Assembly: GCA_020024235.1 (NCBI GenBank)
Contig: JAHHUA010000036.1
Coordinates: 1 to 13,328 of the forward strand
DNA length: 13,328 nt
Origin: Oscillospiraceae bacterium
GTDB taxonomy: Bacteria; Bacillota; Clostridia; Oscillospirales; Ruminococcaceae
Direction of reading: 5' to 3'
This document shows positions 1 to 6,407 of the stretch, one piece after another; positions within the stretch are counted from its first letter, which is position 1; each line of letters begins with the position of its first letter. The notes under the pieces were generated by a model that ran no database searches, was not told where the DNA came from, and saw only the letters and a list, made by a program, of their open reading frames with translations. Both the position numbers and the translations under genes were made by a program.

Positions 1-263
1 TCGTAGTGAGCAATTTCTTCAGCACTAGCTTCTTCTACTGGAGCTTCTTCTACTGGAGCTTCTTCAGAAGAATCTGTGGAAGATTCGGAAGAAGATTCAT
101 CAGAAGATTCACCTGAAGTTTCTGTGGAAGATTCACCTGAAGCTGCAGAAGATTCTGTAGAAGATGAAGGGTTGGAAGAACTTGTTACTTCATCTTTGTT
201 GCCGCAAGCAGCCATGGAAAGAACCATTGCGCAAGCGAGAATTGCTGTTAATATCTTTTTCAT
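1..263 (-). CDS. Secreted lipoprotein, N-terminal part (truncated by window edge)
   Basis: Read on the minus strand, an ATG at 263-261 opens 87 codons that run off the window. A ribosome-binding site of AAAGGAA type lies about 9 bases upstream. The product begins with a Lys-Lys signal sequence (MKKILTAILA) and a lipobox ending SMAAC, so Cys20 should be lipidated after signal peptidase II cleavage. After GNKDEV the protein enters a low-complexity Ser/Glu/Thr stretch (about residues 28-66) and then an EAPVEE repeat (about 67-79), before what may be the start of a folded domain (EEIAHY). This layout is typical of surface solute-binding lipoproteins of Clostridia, with a flexible linker between the lipid anchor and the ligand-binding domain. 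The functional domain lies outside the window, so ligand and family are unknown. It is transcribed divergently from the penicillin-binding protein gene. Confidence 0.85.
   Translation of the reverse strand, partial: MKKILTAILACAMVLSMAACGNKDEVTSSSNPSSSTESSAASGESSTETSGESSDESSSESSTDSSEEAPVEEAPVEEASAEEIAHY
27..142. repeat. Short in-frame tandem repeats encoding the lipoprotein linker
   Basis: A 15-base unit, AGCTTCTTCTACTGG, occurs twice back to back at 27-41 and 42-56 and encodes the APVEE repeat on the minus strand. A 16-base unit, GAAGATTCACCTGAAG, occurs at 103-118 and again at 127-142, exactly 24 bases (8 codons) apart. Period lengths are multiples of three, so gain or loss of units would keep the lipoprotein frame. 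This is a repeat inside a coding region, not a CRISPR or mobile element. Confidence 0.8.
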
Positions 264-429
264 TTTTAAAATTCCTTTCTTTTTTAGAAAACTGTGTTAA
301 TGCTCTGACATCATTTAGGTGTCCGGCAAGGCATATTTTAATGCAAGTGGCATTTAAATATCAAGAGGTTTTATAAAAAATTGTATATTTTCACATTTAT
401 AAATTTATTATGTAAAAATTATTGTACAA

Positions 430-463
430 TATTCACAAATACAATATGTATATATTGTGAATA
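430..463. promoter_or_regulatory. Clustered inverted repeats, candidate operator
   Basis: TATTCACAA at 430-438 is the exact reverse complement of TTGTGAATA at 455-463. Nested inside is ACAATATGTATATATTGT (441-458), with 7-base arms and a 4-base centre. The 7-mer ACAATAT also occurs at 426-432, within the flanking palindrome ATTGTACAAT (421-430). The cluster lies about 45 bases upstream of the proposed -10 box of the penicillin-binding protein and upstream of the divergent lipoprotein, a position suited to regulating either gene. The protein that would bind is unknown. In DNA this AT-rich, some dyads arise by chance. Confidence 0.35.
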
Positions 464-485
464 ATATATACAAAAATAAAACAAA

Positions 486-513
486 TTATAAAAACATAAA
501 CTAGATGTATAAT
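486..513 (+). promoter_or_regulatory. Putative sigma-A promoter of the penicillin-binding protein gene
   Basis: A consensus TATAAT lies at 508-513. The hexamer 16 bases upstream (TTATAA, 486-491) is a poor -35 match, so only the -10 box is convincing. A start site near 520 would leave almost no leader for the ATG at 525, but about 47 bases for the TTG at 567, which agrees with the ribosome-binding-site evidence. Confidence 0.45.
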
Positions 514-566
514 GTAACAGTTATATGACAAAACTCAAAAGTAGTTTTAAAGAAGGGGGAAGTGTT

Positions 567-2171
567 TTGCAAAAGAAAATTTTAATTGTGTATATAGTTA
601 TTATTTTTTGTTTTACAGGACTTATCGGCAGATTATATCAAATTAATTTTAACGGTGAATTGACAAAAGTTTATTCAGCCAGGCATCAGTACGGTGTGGA
701 AGTGGATAAATCACGAGGATATATATATGACAGAAATTTAAGTCCCTTAGTCAATGAAGAATATGAATATAAATGTTCAATAAATCCCACTCCGGAATCC
801 ATTAATGTTATATTAAAAGAAAATGCCGTAAATGACAGGGATAAATTTATAGCTAAAGCTAAAGAAAACCAGCCTTTTAAAATTGAGGTAAATACAAATA
901 AAATATATTCGCCTGATATAAATGTGCATAAAACTCTGAAAAGATACAGCGAAAATCAGCCGGCTCCTCATATAATAGGTCATCTTGACTACAGCGGAAA
1001 AGGTGTTATGGGTATTGAACAGGCTTTTGACAGCTATTTGGACGGGTACAGCGGAACTATAACCGACAGATATTCCGTTTCCTTTTTTAAAAGTGATACA
1101 AATGGAAATGCCATTACAGAAAAACAGGGTTATAATGACAAACATGGAGTAGTTCTTACTTTGGACAGAGATATACAAAGAATTACGCTCAATGCCTGTC
1201 AAAAAAAGATGACAAAAGGAGCAGCCGTTGTAATGGATGTAAATACAGGTGATATACTCGCCTCGGTTAGTTTGCCTGAATTTAATCCCAATGATATGGA
1301 ATCTGCCTTGAAAAACCCCAATAATCCTTTTTACAACCGTGCCTTTGCACCAACTAATCTGGGTTCTGCCTTTAAAATAGTAGTGGCAGCCTGTGCTTTG
1401 GAAAAAGGAATAGATTTTTCCCGGATATATGAGTGCAAAGGCTATGAAAAGGTTGGTGAAACTTTGTATCACTGTCAAAATATATATGGTCATGGAAAAC
1501 TCAATATGACAGAGGCAATGGAAAAATCCTGCAATCCCTATTTTATAAATCTTGCCAGGGAAACAGGAGTACAAAACATCTGCCACAAAGCCATGCAGCT
1601 TGGATTTGGCTGTTCTGCGGAAATAATGCCCAATTATTTTACATCTAAAGGAAAACTTCCCAGTTTTACGGAATTGGAAAATATAGGTGAGGCTACAAAT
1701 TTTTCCTTTGGACAGGGTACACTGACTGCATCACCTTTACAAGTCTGTCAAATGGTAAGTGCTGTGGCAAACGGCGGGAAAAGCGTAATTCCAAGACTGG
1801 TTGAGGGATTTAGTGATGACGGTAAGACAATATCAGAGTATACATCTATAAATGCAGGTAATCAGGTAATTGAGGATAAAATTGCAAGAAAACTCCGAAA
1901 ACTTATGATAAGCGTAGTGGAAAACGGCAGCGGAAAAAATGCAAAACCCAAAACAGGGGGAGCAGGCGGAAAAACAGGGTCGGCTCAGACAGGAACATTT
2001 GACGAAAATGGAAAAGAACTGGTTCAGGCATGGTTTACCGGATTTTACCCGGCAGAAAAGCCTCAGTATGCTATAACCATAATGGCAGAAGGCGGTGATT
2101 CCGGAGGAAAAATCTGTGCACCTGTTTTTAAGGAAATCTGTGATAATCTGACTGTTGTAAAAGCTGAATAA
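567..2171 (+). CDS. Class B penicillin-binding protein (peptidoglycan D,D-transpeptidase, PBP2/FtsI type)
   Basis: Cross-links peptidoglycan strands outside the membrane. The 534-residue product has one N-terminal membrane anchor (about residues 3-22) and a pedestal region opening with RGYIYDRN, the usual mark of class B enzymes. The transpeptidase domain carries all three active-site motifs: SAFK (267-270, catalytic Ser267), SCN (321-323) and KTG (469-471, within KTGSAQTG). There are no PASTA repeats after the catalytic domain, unlike full-length SpoVD or PBP2x. The TTG at 567 is preferred because GGGGGA lies 6 bases upstream. An in-frame ATG at 525 would add 14 residues (MTKLKSSFKEGGSV) but has no ribosome-binding site and sits only about 12 bases after the -10 box. 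No rod-shape or division genes adjoin it, so whether it serves elongation, division or sporulation cannot be said. It is followed 49 bases later by the YqeG-type gene. Confidence 0.93.
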   Translation: MQKKILIVYIVIIFCFTGLIGRLYQINFNGELTKVYSARHQYGVEVDKSRGYIYDRNLSPLVNEEYEYKCSINPTPESINVILKENAVNDRDKFIAKAKENQPFKIEVNTNKIYSPDINVHKTLKRYSENQPAPHIIGHLDYSGKGVMGIEQAFDSYLDGYSGTITDRYSVSFFKSDTNGNAITEKQGYNDKHGVVLTLDRDIQRITLNACQKKMTKGAAVVMDVNTGDILASVSLPEFNPNDMESALKNPNNPFYNRAFAPTNLGSAFKIVVAACALEKGIDFSRIYECKGYEKVGETLYHCQNIYGHGKLNMTEAMEKSCNPYFINLARETGVQNICHKAMQLGFGCSAEIMPNYFTSKGKLPSFTELENIGEATNFSFGQGTLTASPLQVCQMVSAVANGGKSVIPRLVEGFSDDGKTISEYTSINAGNQVIEDKIARKLRKLMISVVENGSGKNAKPKTGGAGGKTGSAQTGTFDENGKELVQAWFTGFYPAEKPQYAITIMAEGGDSGGKICAPVFKEICDNLTVVKAE

Positions 2172-2183
2172 ATTTGATATAAT
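2155..2183 (+). promoter_or_regulatory. Extended -10 promoter for yqeG and the downstream peptidase
   Basis: TTGTAA (2155-2160), a 17-base spacer, and TATAAT (2178-2183) preceded by TG at the extended -10 position (TGATATAAT). The -35 box lies inside the last codons of the penicillin-binding protein gene. The match is close to a sigma-A consensus and would place a start near 2190, giving yqeG and the peptidase their own transcript apart from readthrough from upstream. Confidence 0.6.
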
Positions 2184-2220
2184 ATTCCGGTACTCAATTT
2201 AGTTTAGGAGGTTGGAAATA

Positions 2221-2733
2221 TTGGCTCTTTTTTTGCCTTATAGGGATTATCACAGAATACTTGATATAACAAAAGAAGATTTTGAAAAAATGGGAATACA
2301 GGGACTTATACTTGATGTGGACAATACTTTGACAACTCACGATAACCCGGTGCCTCTGGAAAATGTAACCGATTGGATTTCCGAAATGCAGCAAAGCGGT
2401 ATAAAAATGATGATAGTTTCCAACAACCATGGAGAAAGAGTGAAACCTTTTGCCAAAATGCTGGGACTGGATTTTGTGTCTGAAGGGAAAAAACCTCTTT
2501 CCGACGGCTTTAAAAGGGCAATAAACCTTATGGGTTTGCCGAAGGAACAGGTGGCTGTTATCGGAGATCAAATTTTTACGGATATTTTGGGGGCAAATTT
2601 ATTTAGGGTAAAATCAATTTTAGTAACACCTATAGAACCGGAGAAAAAAGGTTTTTTGCATTTTAAAAGAATTGTGGAAAAGCCTATTTTACAGCATTAC
2701 AACAAAATTAAGTCAAAGCGGGGTCAAAAATAA
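2221..2733 (+). CDS. yqeG: YqeG-family HAD-type phosphatase
   Basis: A 170-residue HAD-superfamily hydrolase of the YqeG (subfamily IIIA) type. HAD motif I is DVDNT (32-36), with Asp32 as the expected nucleophile and Asp34 as acid/base. Motif II is the Ser in VSNN (Ser67). Motif III is the Lys pair at about 90-91, and motif IV is GDQIFTD with Asp116 and Asp121. The flow ILDVDNTL / IVSNN.ERV / GDQ..TD..GAN closely follows Bacillus subtilis YqeG as I recall it. Members act as phosphatases in the cytoplasm; the natural substrate here is not evident. The TTG at 2221 is chosen because AGGAGG (2206-2211) lies 9 bases before it; a TTG at 2212 directly abuts that ribosome-binding site and is unlikely. 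It is followed after 2 bases by the M24 peptidase, so the two are probably translated from one mRNA. Confidence 0.93.
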   Translation: MALFLPYRDYHRILDITKEDFEKMGIQGLILDVDNTLTTHDNPVPLENVTDWISEMQQSGIKMMIVSNNHGERVKPFAKMLGLDFVSEGKKPLSDGFKRAINLMGLPKEQVAVIGDQIFTDILGANLFRVKSILVTPIEPEKKGFLHFKRIVEKPILQHYNKIKSKRGQK

Positions 2734-2735
2734 AA

Positions 2736-3827
2736 TTGAATAACAGAATAGCCCAACTTATAAAAAAACTTCCTGATGATATTGATGGTGTTCTCATAAC
2801 TTCAATTATAAACAGACAATATTTTACTTCATTTCGCAGCAGTGATGGCATACTTGTAATAACACGGGAAAAATCCGTACTTTTTGTGGATTTTCGTTAC
2901 TATGAACAGGCTAAGGAAAAAATAAAAGATATAGATATACAAGTGGAACTTCTCACTGCAACATCTGTTCAGCTAAGAAAACTCCGTGATGACTGCAAAC
3001 TGAAAAAAATAGGTATGGAAAGCAGTAAAATGACTGTTACTGAATATATAAAGTATCAGGCGATTTTTGACAGCACAAAAATTGCTTTTGACAATAAAAC
3101 CAATATTTTAATAGAAAACCTGAGAAGATATAAGGACAAAGAAGAACTGGAGGCAATTCATCATGCACAAAGTTTTGCCGAAAGGGCTTTTTATGATATA
3201 ATAAAATTTATAAAACCGGGCAAAAGTGAAAGAGAAATTGCCGCCAGACTGGAATTTGTTATGAAATGCAGCGGCTCTGAAGAAAATGCTTTTCCCGTTA
3301 TGGTTTCCTGCGGAAAAAATACCGCTTATCCGCACCACACTCCGACGGATAACAAAGTGAAAAACGGAGATTTTATAGTTATGGATTTCGGGGCAAAATA
3401 TAACGGATATTGTTCCGATATGACCAGAACCGTGGCTCTTGGCAATGTAAGCTATGAAATGAGAAATATATATGATATAGTATTAAAATCACAAAAGCTT
3501 GCTTTGGCAAAAATAAAACCCGGGGTTTTGTGCAAAGATGTGGACGCTGTCGCCAGAGATTATATAACCAAAAAAGGCTATGGTGAATATTTCGGACATT
3601 CTTTAGGCCATGCAGTGGGTATGGAAGTTCATGAATCCCCGTTTTTTTCTCCACAGTCCCAAATAAGCCACTGTCGTGTAGGTCATGTTATGACAGTGGA
3701 ACCGGGAATTTATATTCAGGATAAATTCGGAGTAAGAATAGAAGATATGGTATACATAGGACAAGAAAATGTTAAAATTTTAACTAAATCGGAGAAAAAT
3801 CTAATAACTATACAAAATAACATATAA
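2736..3827 (+). CDS. M24B metallopeptidase, Xaa-Pro aminopeptidase/dipeptidase type
   Basis: A 363-residue cytoplasmic metallopeptidase of the pita-bread fold that removes N-terminal residues before proline or splits Xaa-Pro dipeptides. The N-terminal part (about 1-130) is the creatinase-like domain, the rest the catalytic domain. All five expected metal ligands are present: Asp217 (MDFGA), Asp228 (SDMTRT), His292 (HSLGHAVGMEVHE), Glu322 (TVEPGIY) and Glu336 (VRIEDM). His288 in HSLGH and the PHHTPTD segment (199-205) are also typical. It starts at TTG 2736, two bases after the yqeG stop; GGGG at 2720-2723 is a weak, distant ribosome-binding site, so translation may rely on coupling to yqeG. 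Its position just upstream of efp matches the Bacillus subtilis order yqhT-efp, so it is likely a YqhT orthologue. Substrate choice (peptide or dipeptide) cannot be read from sequence. Confidence 0.92.
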   Translation: MNNRIAQLIKKLPDDIDGVLITSIINRQYFTSFRSSDGILVITREKSVLFVDFRYYEQAKEKIKDIDIQVELLTATSVQLRKLRDDCKLKKIGMESSKMTVTEYIKYQAIFDSTKIAFDNKTNILIENLRRYKDKEELEAIHHAQSFAERAFYDIIKFIKPGKSEREIAARLEFVMKCSGSEENAFPVMVSCGKNTAYPHHTPTDNKVKNGDFIVMDFGAKYNGYCSDMTRTVALGNVSYEMRNIYDIVLKSQKLALAKIKPGVLCKDVDAVARDYITKKGYGEYFGHSLGHAVGMEVHESPFFSPQSQISHCRVGHVMTVEPGIYIQDKFGVRIEDMVYIGQENVKILTKSEKNLITIQNNI

Positions 3828-3831
3828 TTTT

Positions 3832-3857
3832 AATTATAATTTGGCTATAATTTTTTT
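3832..3857 (+). terminator. Possible weak terminator after the M24 peptidase gene
   Basis: AATTATA (3832-3838) and TATAATT (3846-3852) form a 7-base stem with a 7-base loop, followed by a T run to 3857. The stem holds only A-T pairs, so it is weak, but it is correctly placed just after the stop codon and before the efp promoter. Confidence 0.35.
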
Positions 3858-3914
3858 AAAAATTGATTGTATATTTAAAATAGTTAAAATTTCTATAAAA
3901 AGATTATAAAATAC

Positions 3915-3941
3915 TTGAAAAAATTTGCGTTTTAGTATAAT
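3915..3941 (+). promoter_or_regulatory. Putative sigma-A promoter of efp
   Basis: TTGAAA (3915-3920) and TATAAT (3936-3941) with a 15-base spacer, slightly short (16 bases if CTTGAA is taken as the -35 box). It lies about 80 bases upstream of the efp start and would give a leader of about 70 bases. Confidence 0.55.
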
Positions 3942-3961
3942 ATAAATGTGATATTAAACAA

Positions 3962-3992
3962 TGGGTCAACTTTTTATTTATGTATTGACCTA
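3962..3992 (+). promoter_or_regulatory. Inverted repeat in the efp leader
   Basis: GGTCAA (3964-3969) and TTGACC (3985-3990) are exact reverse complements across a 15-base AT-rich loop. The outer bases add a G-T and a T-A pair (3962-3963 with 3991-3992). It lies between the predicted start site and the ribosome-binding site GGAGG of efp. It is too weak and lacks the T run for a terminator; it may be an operator or an RNA hairpin, and no known family is recognised. Confidence 0.35.
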
Positions 3993-4021
3993 AATTATTA
4001 TAATTATTTGGAGGTTTACTC

Positions 4022-4579
4022 ATGATTTCTGCAGGTGATTTCAGAAACGGTGTTACATTTGATATGGACGGTGTGGTAGTTCAGATTATTGAATTCCAAC
4101 ACGTTAAACCAGGTAAGGGCGCCGCTTTCGTTCGTACTAAAATAAGAAATGTTATTACAGGCGCAGTTATTGAAAGAACATTTAACCCAACAGACAAATA
4201 CCCCACAGCTTTTATTGAGAGAAAAGATATGCAATATCTTTACAATGACGGCGACCTTTACTACTTTATGGACAATGAAAGCTATGAACAAATTCCGATC
4301 AATGCAAGTATGCTCGGTGATAACTTCAGATTTGTAAAGGAAAATACAGATGTTAAGGTTTTGTCCTACAAAGGCAATGTATTTGGTGTTGAACCACCTT
4401 TCTTCATTGAACTTCAGGTAACCAAGACAGACCCAGGATTTAAGGGTGATACAGCTACAAATGCTACTAAGCCCGCTGTTTTGGAAACAGGTGCCGAAAT
4501 TAAGGTTCCTTTGTTTATAGATGAAGGCGATATGATTCGTGTTGACACTCGTACAGGCGAGTACATGGAAAGAGCTTAA
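4022..4579 (+). CDS. efp: Translation elongation factor P
   Basis: EF-P binds between the P and E sites of ribosomes stalled on polyproline and stimulates peptide-bond formation. The 185-residue length and three-domain KOW/OB/OB layout fit the family. It opens MISAGDFRNG; the loop VKPGKGAAF puts the lysine that is modified in many bacteria at Lys32. The C-terminal signature runs through TGAEIKVPLFIDEGD to VDTRTGEYMERA at the end. Type of lysine modification cannot be told, and no modifying enzyme is in the window. The ATG at 4022 follows a GGAGG ribosome-binding site by about 7 bases. Codon use (CGT for Arg, more TTC, AAC and GAC) differs from the AGA-rich genes upstream and fits high expression. 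The CD1247-family gene follows 69 bases later with no terminator between, so they are probably cotranscribed. Confidence 0.98.
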   Translation: MISAGDFRNGVTFDMDGVVVQIIEFQHVKPGKGAAFVRTKIRNVITGAVIERTFNPTDKYPTAFIERKDMQYLYNDGDLYYFMDNESYEQIPINASMLGDNFRFVKENTDVKVLSYKGNVFGVEPPFFIELQVTKTDPGFKGDTATNATKPAVLETGAEIKVPLFIDEGDMIRVDTRTGEYMERA

Positions 4580-4648
4580 TTCCCATTGGGATTTATTGCA
4601 AATAAAAAAATTTGGCTTATGCCGTTATGGCAAAGGAGGATATTAAAA

Positions 4649-5143
4649 ATGAACATTACAGAAAAGGTTTCTTATCTCAAAGGTCTTGCAGAGGGACTTG
4701 ATATTGACAAGAACACAAAGGAAGGCAAACTTCTCTTGGCTGTTATTGACACACTGGAAGATGTAGCATTCTCCATTGAAGATATGGAAGAAAATGTTGA
4801 CGAAATTTCCGAGCAAGTTGATTTGCTGGACGAAGAAGTAGAAATGATTGAAGAAGATCTTTATGAAGACGATTGTGACTGCGATTGCTGTGATGAATGT
4901 GGATGCGATTGCGATTGTGATTGTGATGAAGACGATGATGAATGTTCCGAAGATGATTTTGATGACGAACTTTATGAAGTTAAATGTCCTGCTTGTGGTG
5001 ATACCATCTATGTTGACGACGGCATGATCGAAGAGGGCGAAATGGATTGTCCAAACTGCGGCGAACATCTTGAATTTGATTTTAGCTACGGTGATGATGA
5101 CGAATGTTGCTGTGATTGCGATTGCTGCAAAGACGAAGAATAA
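4649..5143 (+). CDS. CD1247-family acidic, Cys-rich zinc-ribbon protein
   Basis: A 164-residue protein resembling the clostridial CD1247 N-terminal-domain family. Residues 1-72 (VSYLKGLAEGLDIDKNTKEGKLLL onward) are helical and acidic, likely coiled coil. Residues 76-99 are a Cys/Asp tract with ten cysteines in CD and CC patterns. Residues 113-137 form a zinc ribbon, CPAC(113-116) and CPNC(134-137). The tail 153-160 reads CCCDCDCC. In total 20 of 164 residues are Cys, with many Asp and Glu. The ribbon should bind one Zn; the tract and tail look metallothionein-like but this is inference. The ATG at 4649 follows AAAGGAGGA (4632-4640) by 8 bases; an upstream in-frame start at 4586 has no comparable site. 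It is probably cotranscribed with efp and ends at a strong terminator. No function is established to my knowledge; cytoplasmic location is expected because there is no signal peptide. Confidence 0.88.
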   Translation: MNITEKVSYLKGLAEGLDIDKNTKEGKLLLAVIDTLEDVAFSIEDMEENVDEISEQVDLLDEEVEMIEEDLYEDDCDCDCCDECGCDCDCDCDEDDDECSEDDFDDELYEVKCPACGDTIYVDDGMIEEGEMDCPNCGEHLEFDFSYGDDDECCCDCDCCKDEE

Positions 5144-5159
5144 CATTTGTATAATTATG

Positions 5160-5196
5160 AAAATGCTGCGGTAATAATTTCCGCAGCATTTTACTT
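5160..5196 (+). terminator. Rho-independent terminator of the efp-CD1247 unit
   Basis: AAAATGCTGCGG (5160-5171) and CCGCAGCATTTT (5181-5192) form a perfect 12-base stem with a 9-base loop. The right arm ends in TTTT and is followed by a T-rich stretch. It lies 17 bases after the stop codon. Confidence 0.88.
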
Positions 5197-5199
5197 TTA

Positions 5200-5214
5200 T
5201 GTAAAATATTTACA
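5200..5214. promoter_or_regulatory. Short dyad upstream of the apbE-rnf promoter
   Basis: TGTAAAATATTTACA has 6-base perfect arms and a 3-base centre. It lies about 60 bases upstream of the -35 box, just after the preceding terminator. It could be an activator or repressor site. No known regulator is recognised, and AT-rich dyads of this size can occur by chance. Confidence 0.25.
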
Positions 5215-5273
5215 GAATCATAGAAAATTTTTGTGCTTAATTATTGTAAATAACAGCGAAATTTCAAATTCGG

Positions 5274-5302
5274 TTGACTTTTTATTAAAAATTAGTTAAA
5301 AT
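5274..5302 (+). promoter_or_regulatory. Strong sigma-A promoter of the apbE-Gx-rnf operon
   Basis: TTGACT (5274-5279), a 17-base spacer, and TAAAAT (5297-5302): one mismatch in each hexamer with ideal spacing. The predicted start near 5309 gives a leader of about 30 bases before apbE. It is the only convincing promoter between the terminator at 5160-5192 and the hairpin after rnfB, so it probably drives all eight genes. Confidence 0.78.
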
Positions 5303-5340
5303 ATTTAATTGTGAAAGAGTGAATAGAAATTTGGTGTAAA

Positions 5341-6399
5341 ATGAAAAAACTATATATTGCTGTTGCCTGTATACTATTGATTTTAGCAGGCGGAATAATT
5401 TTTATAAATAACAAAGAAAAAAAAGAATTTGTAAAAGACACCTGTTATTTGCTTAACACCGTGGTGGAACAAAAATGGTACGGTAAAAACAGAGAAAAAA
5501 CCGTAAATGAGGTTTATGATGCTTTATCAGAGTTTGAAAATAAGTTTTCACCCTATATAAAAACTTCGGAAATTTCCCATATTAACTTCATGGCTGGAAT
5601 AGAACCTGTTTCAATCAGCGATGAAACTTACTATTTACTGGAAAAAGCCAAAGAATATTCATTGAAATCAGAAAATTGCTTTGATATCACCGTGCTACCC
5701 TTAGTTCAGCTGTGGGGAATTACAAGCCAAAATCCCATTGTTCCTCAAAAAGAAACTATTGATAAAATGCTTAAACTTGTGGGGGCCGAAAATCTTATCT
5801 TGGAAGAAGATGAAAACGGCAACAAAACAGCTTTTCTGAAAGAAAAGGGCATGGGTCTTGATTTAGGTGGAATTGCCAAAGGTTTTGCCGTAGATATAGT
5901 AAAAGAAATTGCAGAAAAAAATAAGGTAAAAGGATATGTTTCTCTTGGGGGAAACCTTATGGTTATAGGAAAAAAACCAAACGGAGATGATATGAAATTC
6001 GGTGTCAGAAATCCCAGAGGCTCTCAAAACGAGTATATAGGAATAGTGGATTTAGATGGTTATACCATGGCAACTACCGGGGATTACGAGAGATTTTTTG
6101 TAGATGAAAAAGGTGATAGATACCATCATGTTTTAGATTTAAAAACAGGTTATCCCACTGACAAAGGTTTAATTTCTGTTACAGTAATAAGCAAAAACGG
6201 CGGACTTGCCGACTGTATGTCAACATGGATTTTTAATGATGGACTTGATAATCTGGGAAAATATCTAAATCAGGAAGAATTTTATATCATAGCCGTTGAT
6301 AATGAACTTAATATATATGTAAGTCCTGCATATAAGGACAGATTTTTCTTTGAAGATGCTTCAGGTAAATTTTCAATGAAGGATTATAATATTGGTTAG
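5341..6399 (+). CDS. apbE: FAD:protein FMN transferase (ApbE)
   Basis: Transfers FMN from FAD to a threonine side chain of target proteins on the outer face of the membrane, using Mg2+. In Rnf the targets are RnfD and RnfG, both encoded downstream. The 352-residue protein starts with a hydrophobic segment (about 4-23) that should anchor or export it; the Cys at position 10 lies inside this segment, followed by more hydrophobic residues, so it is not a typical lipobox. Family motifs: DITVLPLVQLWG (115-126), DLGGIAKGFAVD (174-185), GVRNPRG (221-227), TTGDYERFF (245-253), HHVLDLKTGYP (262-272) and the metal-binding ADCMST (290-295, usually ADALST). The ribosome-binding site is weak (GGTG, 4 bases upstream). 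It is first in the operon, 8 bases before the Gx-family gene, which strongly suggests it serves this Rnf complex. Confidence 0.96.
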   Translation: MKKLYIAVACILLILAGGIIFINNKEKKEFVKDTCYLLNTVVEQKWYGKNREKTVNEVYDALSEFENKFSPYIKTSEISHINFMAGIEPVSISDETYYLLEKAKEYSLKSENCFDITVLPLVQLWGITSQNPIVPQKETIDKMLKLVGAENLILEEDENGNKTAFLKEKGMGLDLGGIAKGFAVDIVKEIAEKNKVKGYVSLGGNLMVIGKKPNGDDMKFGVRNPRGSQNEYIGIVDLDGYTMATTGDYERFFVDEKGDRYHHVLDLKTGYPTDKGLISVTVISKNGGLADCMSTWIFNDGLDNLGKYLNQEEFYIIAVDNELNIYVSPAYKDRFFFEDASGKFSMKDYNIG

Positions 6400-6407
6400 G
6401 GGTGCTT

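Larger units (their letters stand above)
264..566. other. Divergent intergenic region with several dyads
   Basis: About 300 bases without a gene separate the minus-strand lipoprotein from the plus-strand penicillin-binding protein. The left part (about 300-365) is less AT-rich than the rest and can form two hairpins: GACATC(307-312)/GGTGTC(318-323), with one G-T pair, and a 12-base inverted repeat at 333-344/350-361 with one mismatch. The middle part (421-463) holds a 10-base palindrome, an 18-base dyad and a wider 9-base inverted repeat. The right part holds the likely promoter and ribosome-binding site of the penicillin-binding protein. No small ORF with a convincing ribosome-binding site and no tRNA-like fold was seen. 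Confidence 0.6.

Noticed and set aside
27..142. CRISPR-like repeat pattern
   Set aside because: The repeats are short, in-frame, and encode a protein linker; there are no regular unique spacers and no cas genes.
76..300. Plus-strand ORF rich in Glu, Asp and Ser
   Set aside because: It is the antisense shadow of the Ser/Glu linker of the minus-strand lipoprotein, which has a signal peptide, lipobox and ribosome-binding site; the plus ORF has none.
422..438. Rex-like site TTGTACAATATTCACAA
   Set aside because: It has TTGT and CACAA ends but is 17 instead of 18 bases, has mismatched arms, and does not lie upstream of a fermentation or redox gene.
813..1586. 257-codon minus-strand ORF inside the penicillin-binding protein gene
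   Set aside because: The plus-strand frame carries SxxK, SxN and KTG motifs; the minus frame shows no recognisable domain and no suitable ribosome-binding site.
4394..4399. Pro-Pro pair (125-126) inside EF-P itself as a self-regulatory stall site
   Set aside because: A proline-containing turn at this place is common in the family, and a single Pro-Pro in this context is not a strong stall motif.
4581..4591. TCCCATTGGGA palindrome right after efp
   Set aside because: The stem is only about 3-5 bases with no T run, too small for a terminator; CD1247 downstream has no promoter of its own, so readthrough is expected.
4614..4632. Alternating GGC/GCC mini-hairpins before the CD1247 ribosome-binding site
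   Set aside because: Stems of 3-4 bases are within chance expectation and not stable enough to propose a switch.
4643..5146. Long minus-strand ORF rich in Ile, Val, Thr and Ala
   Set aside because: Antisense shadow of the Asp/Cys-rich CD1247-family gene; the skewed composition comes from repeated GAT and TGT/TGC codons on the plus strand.
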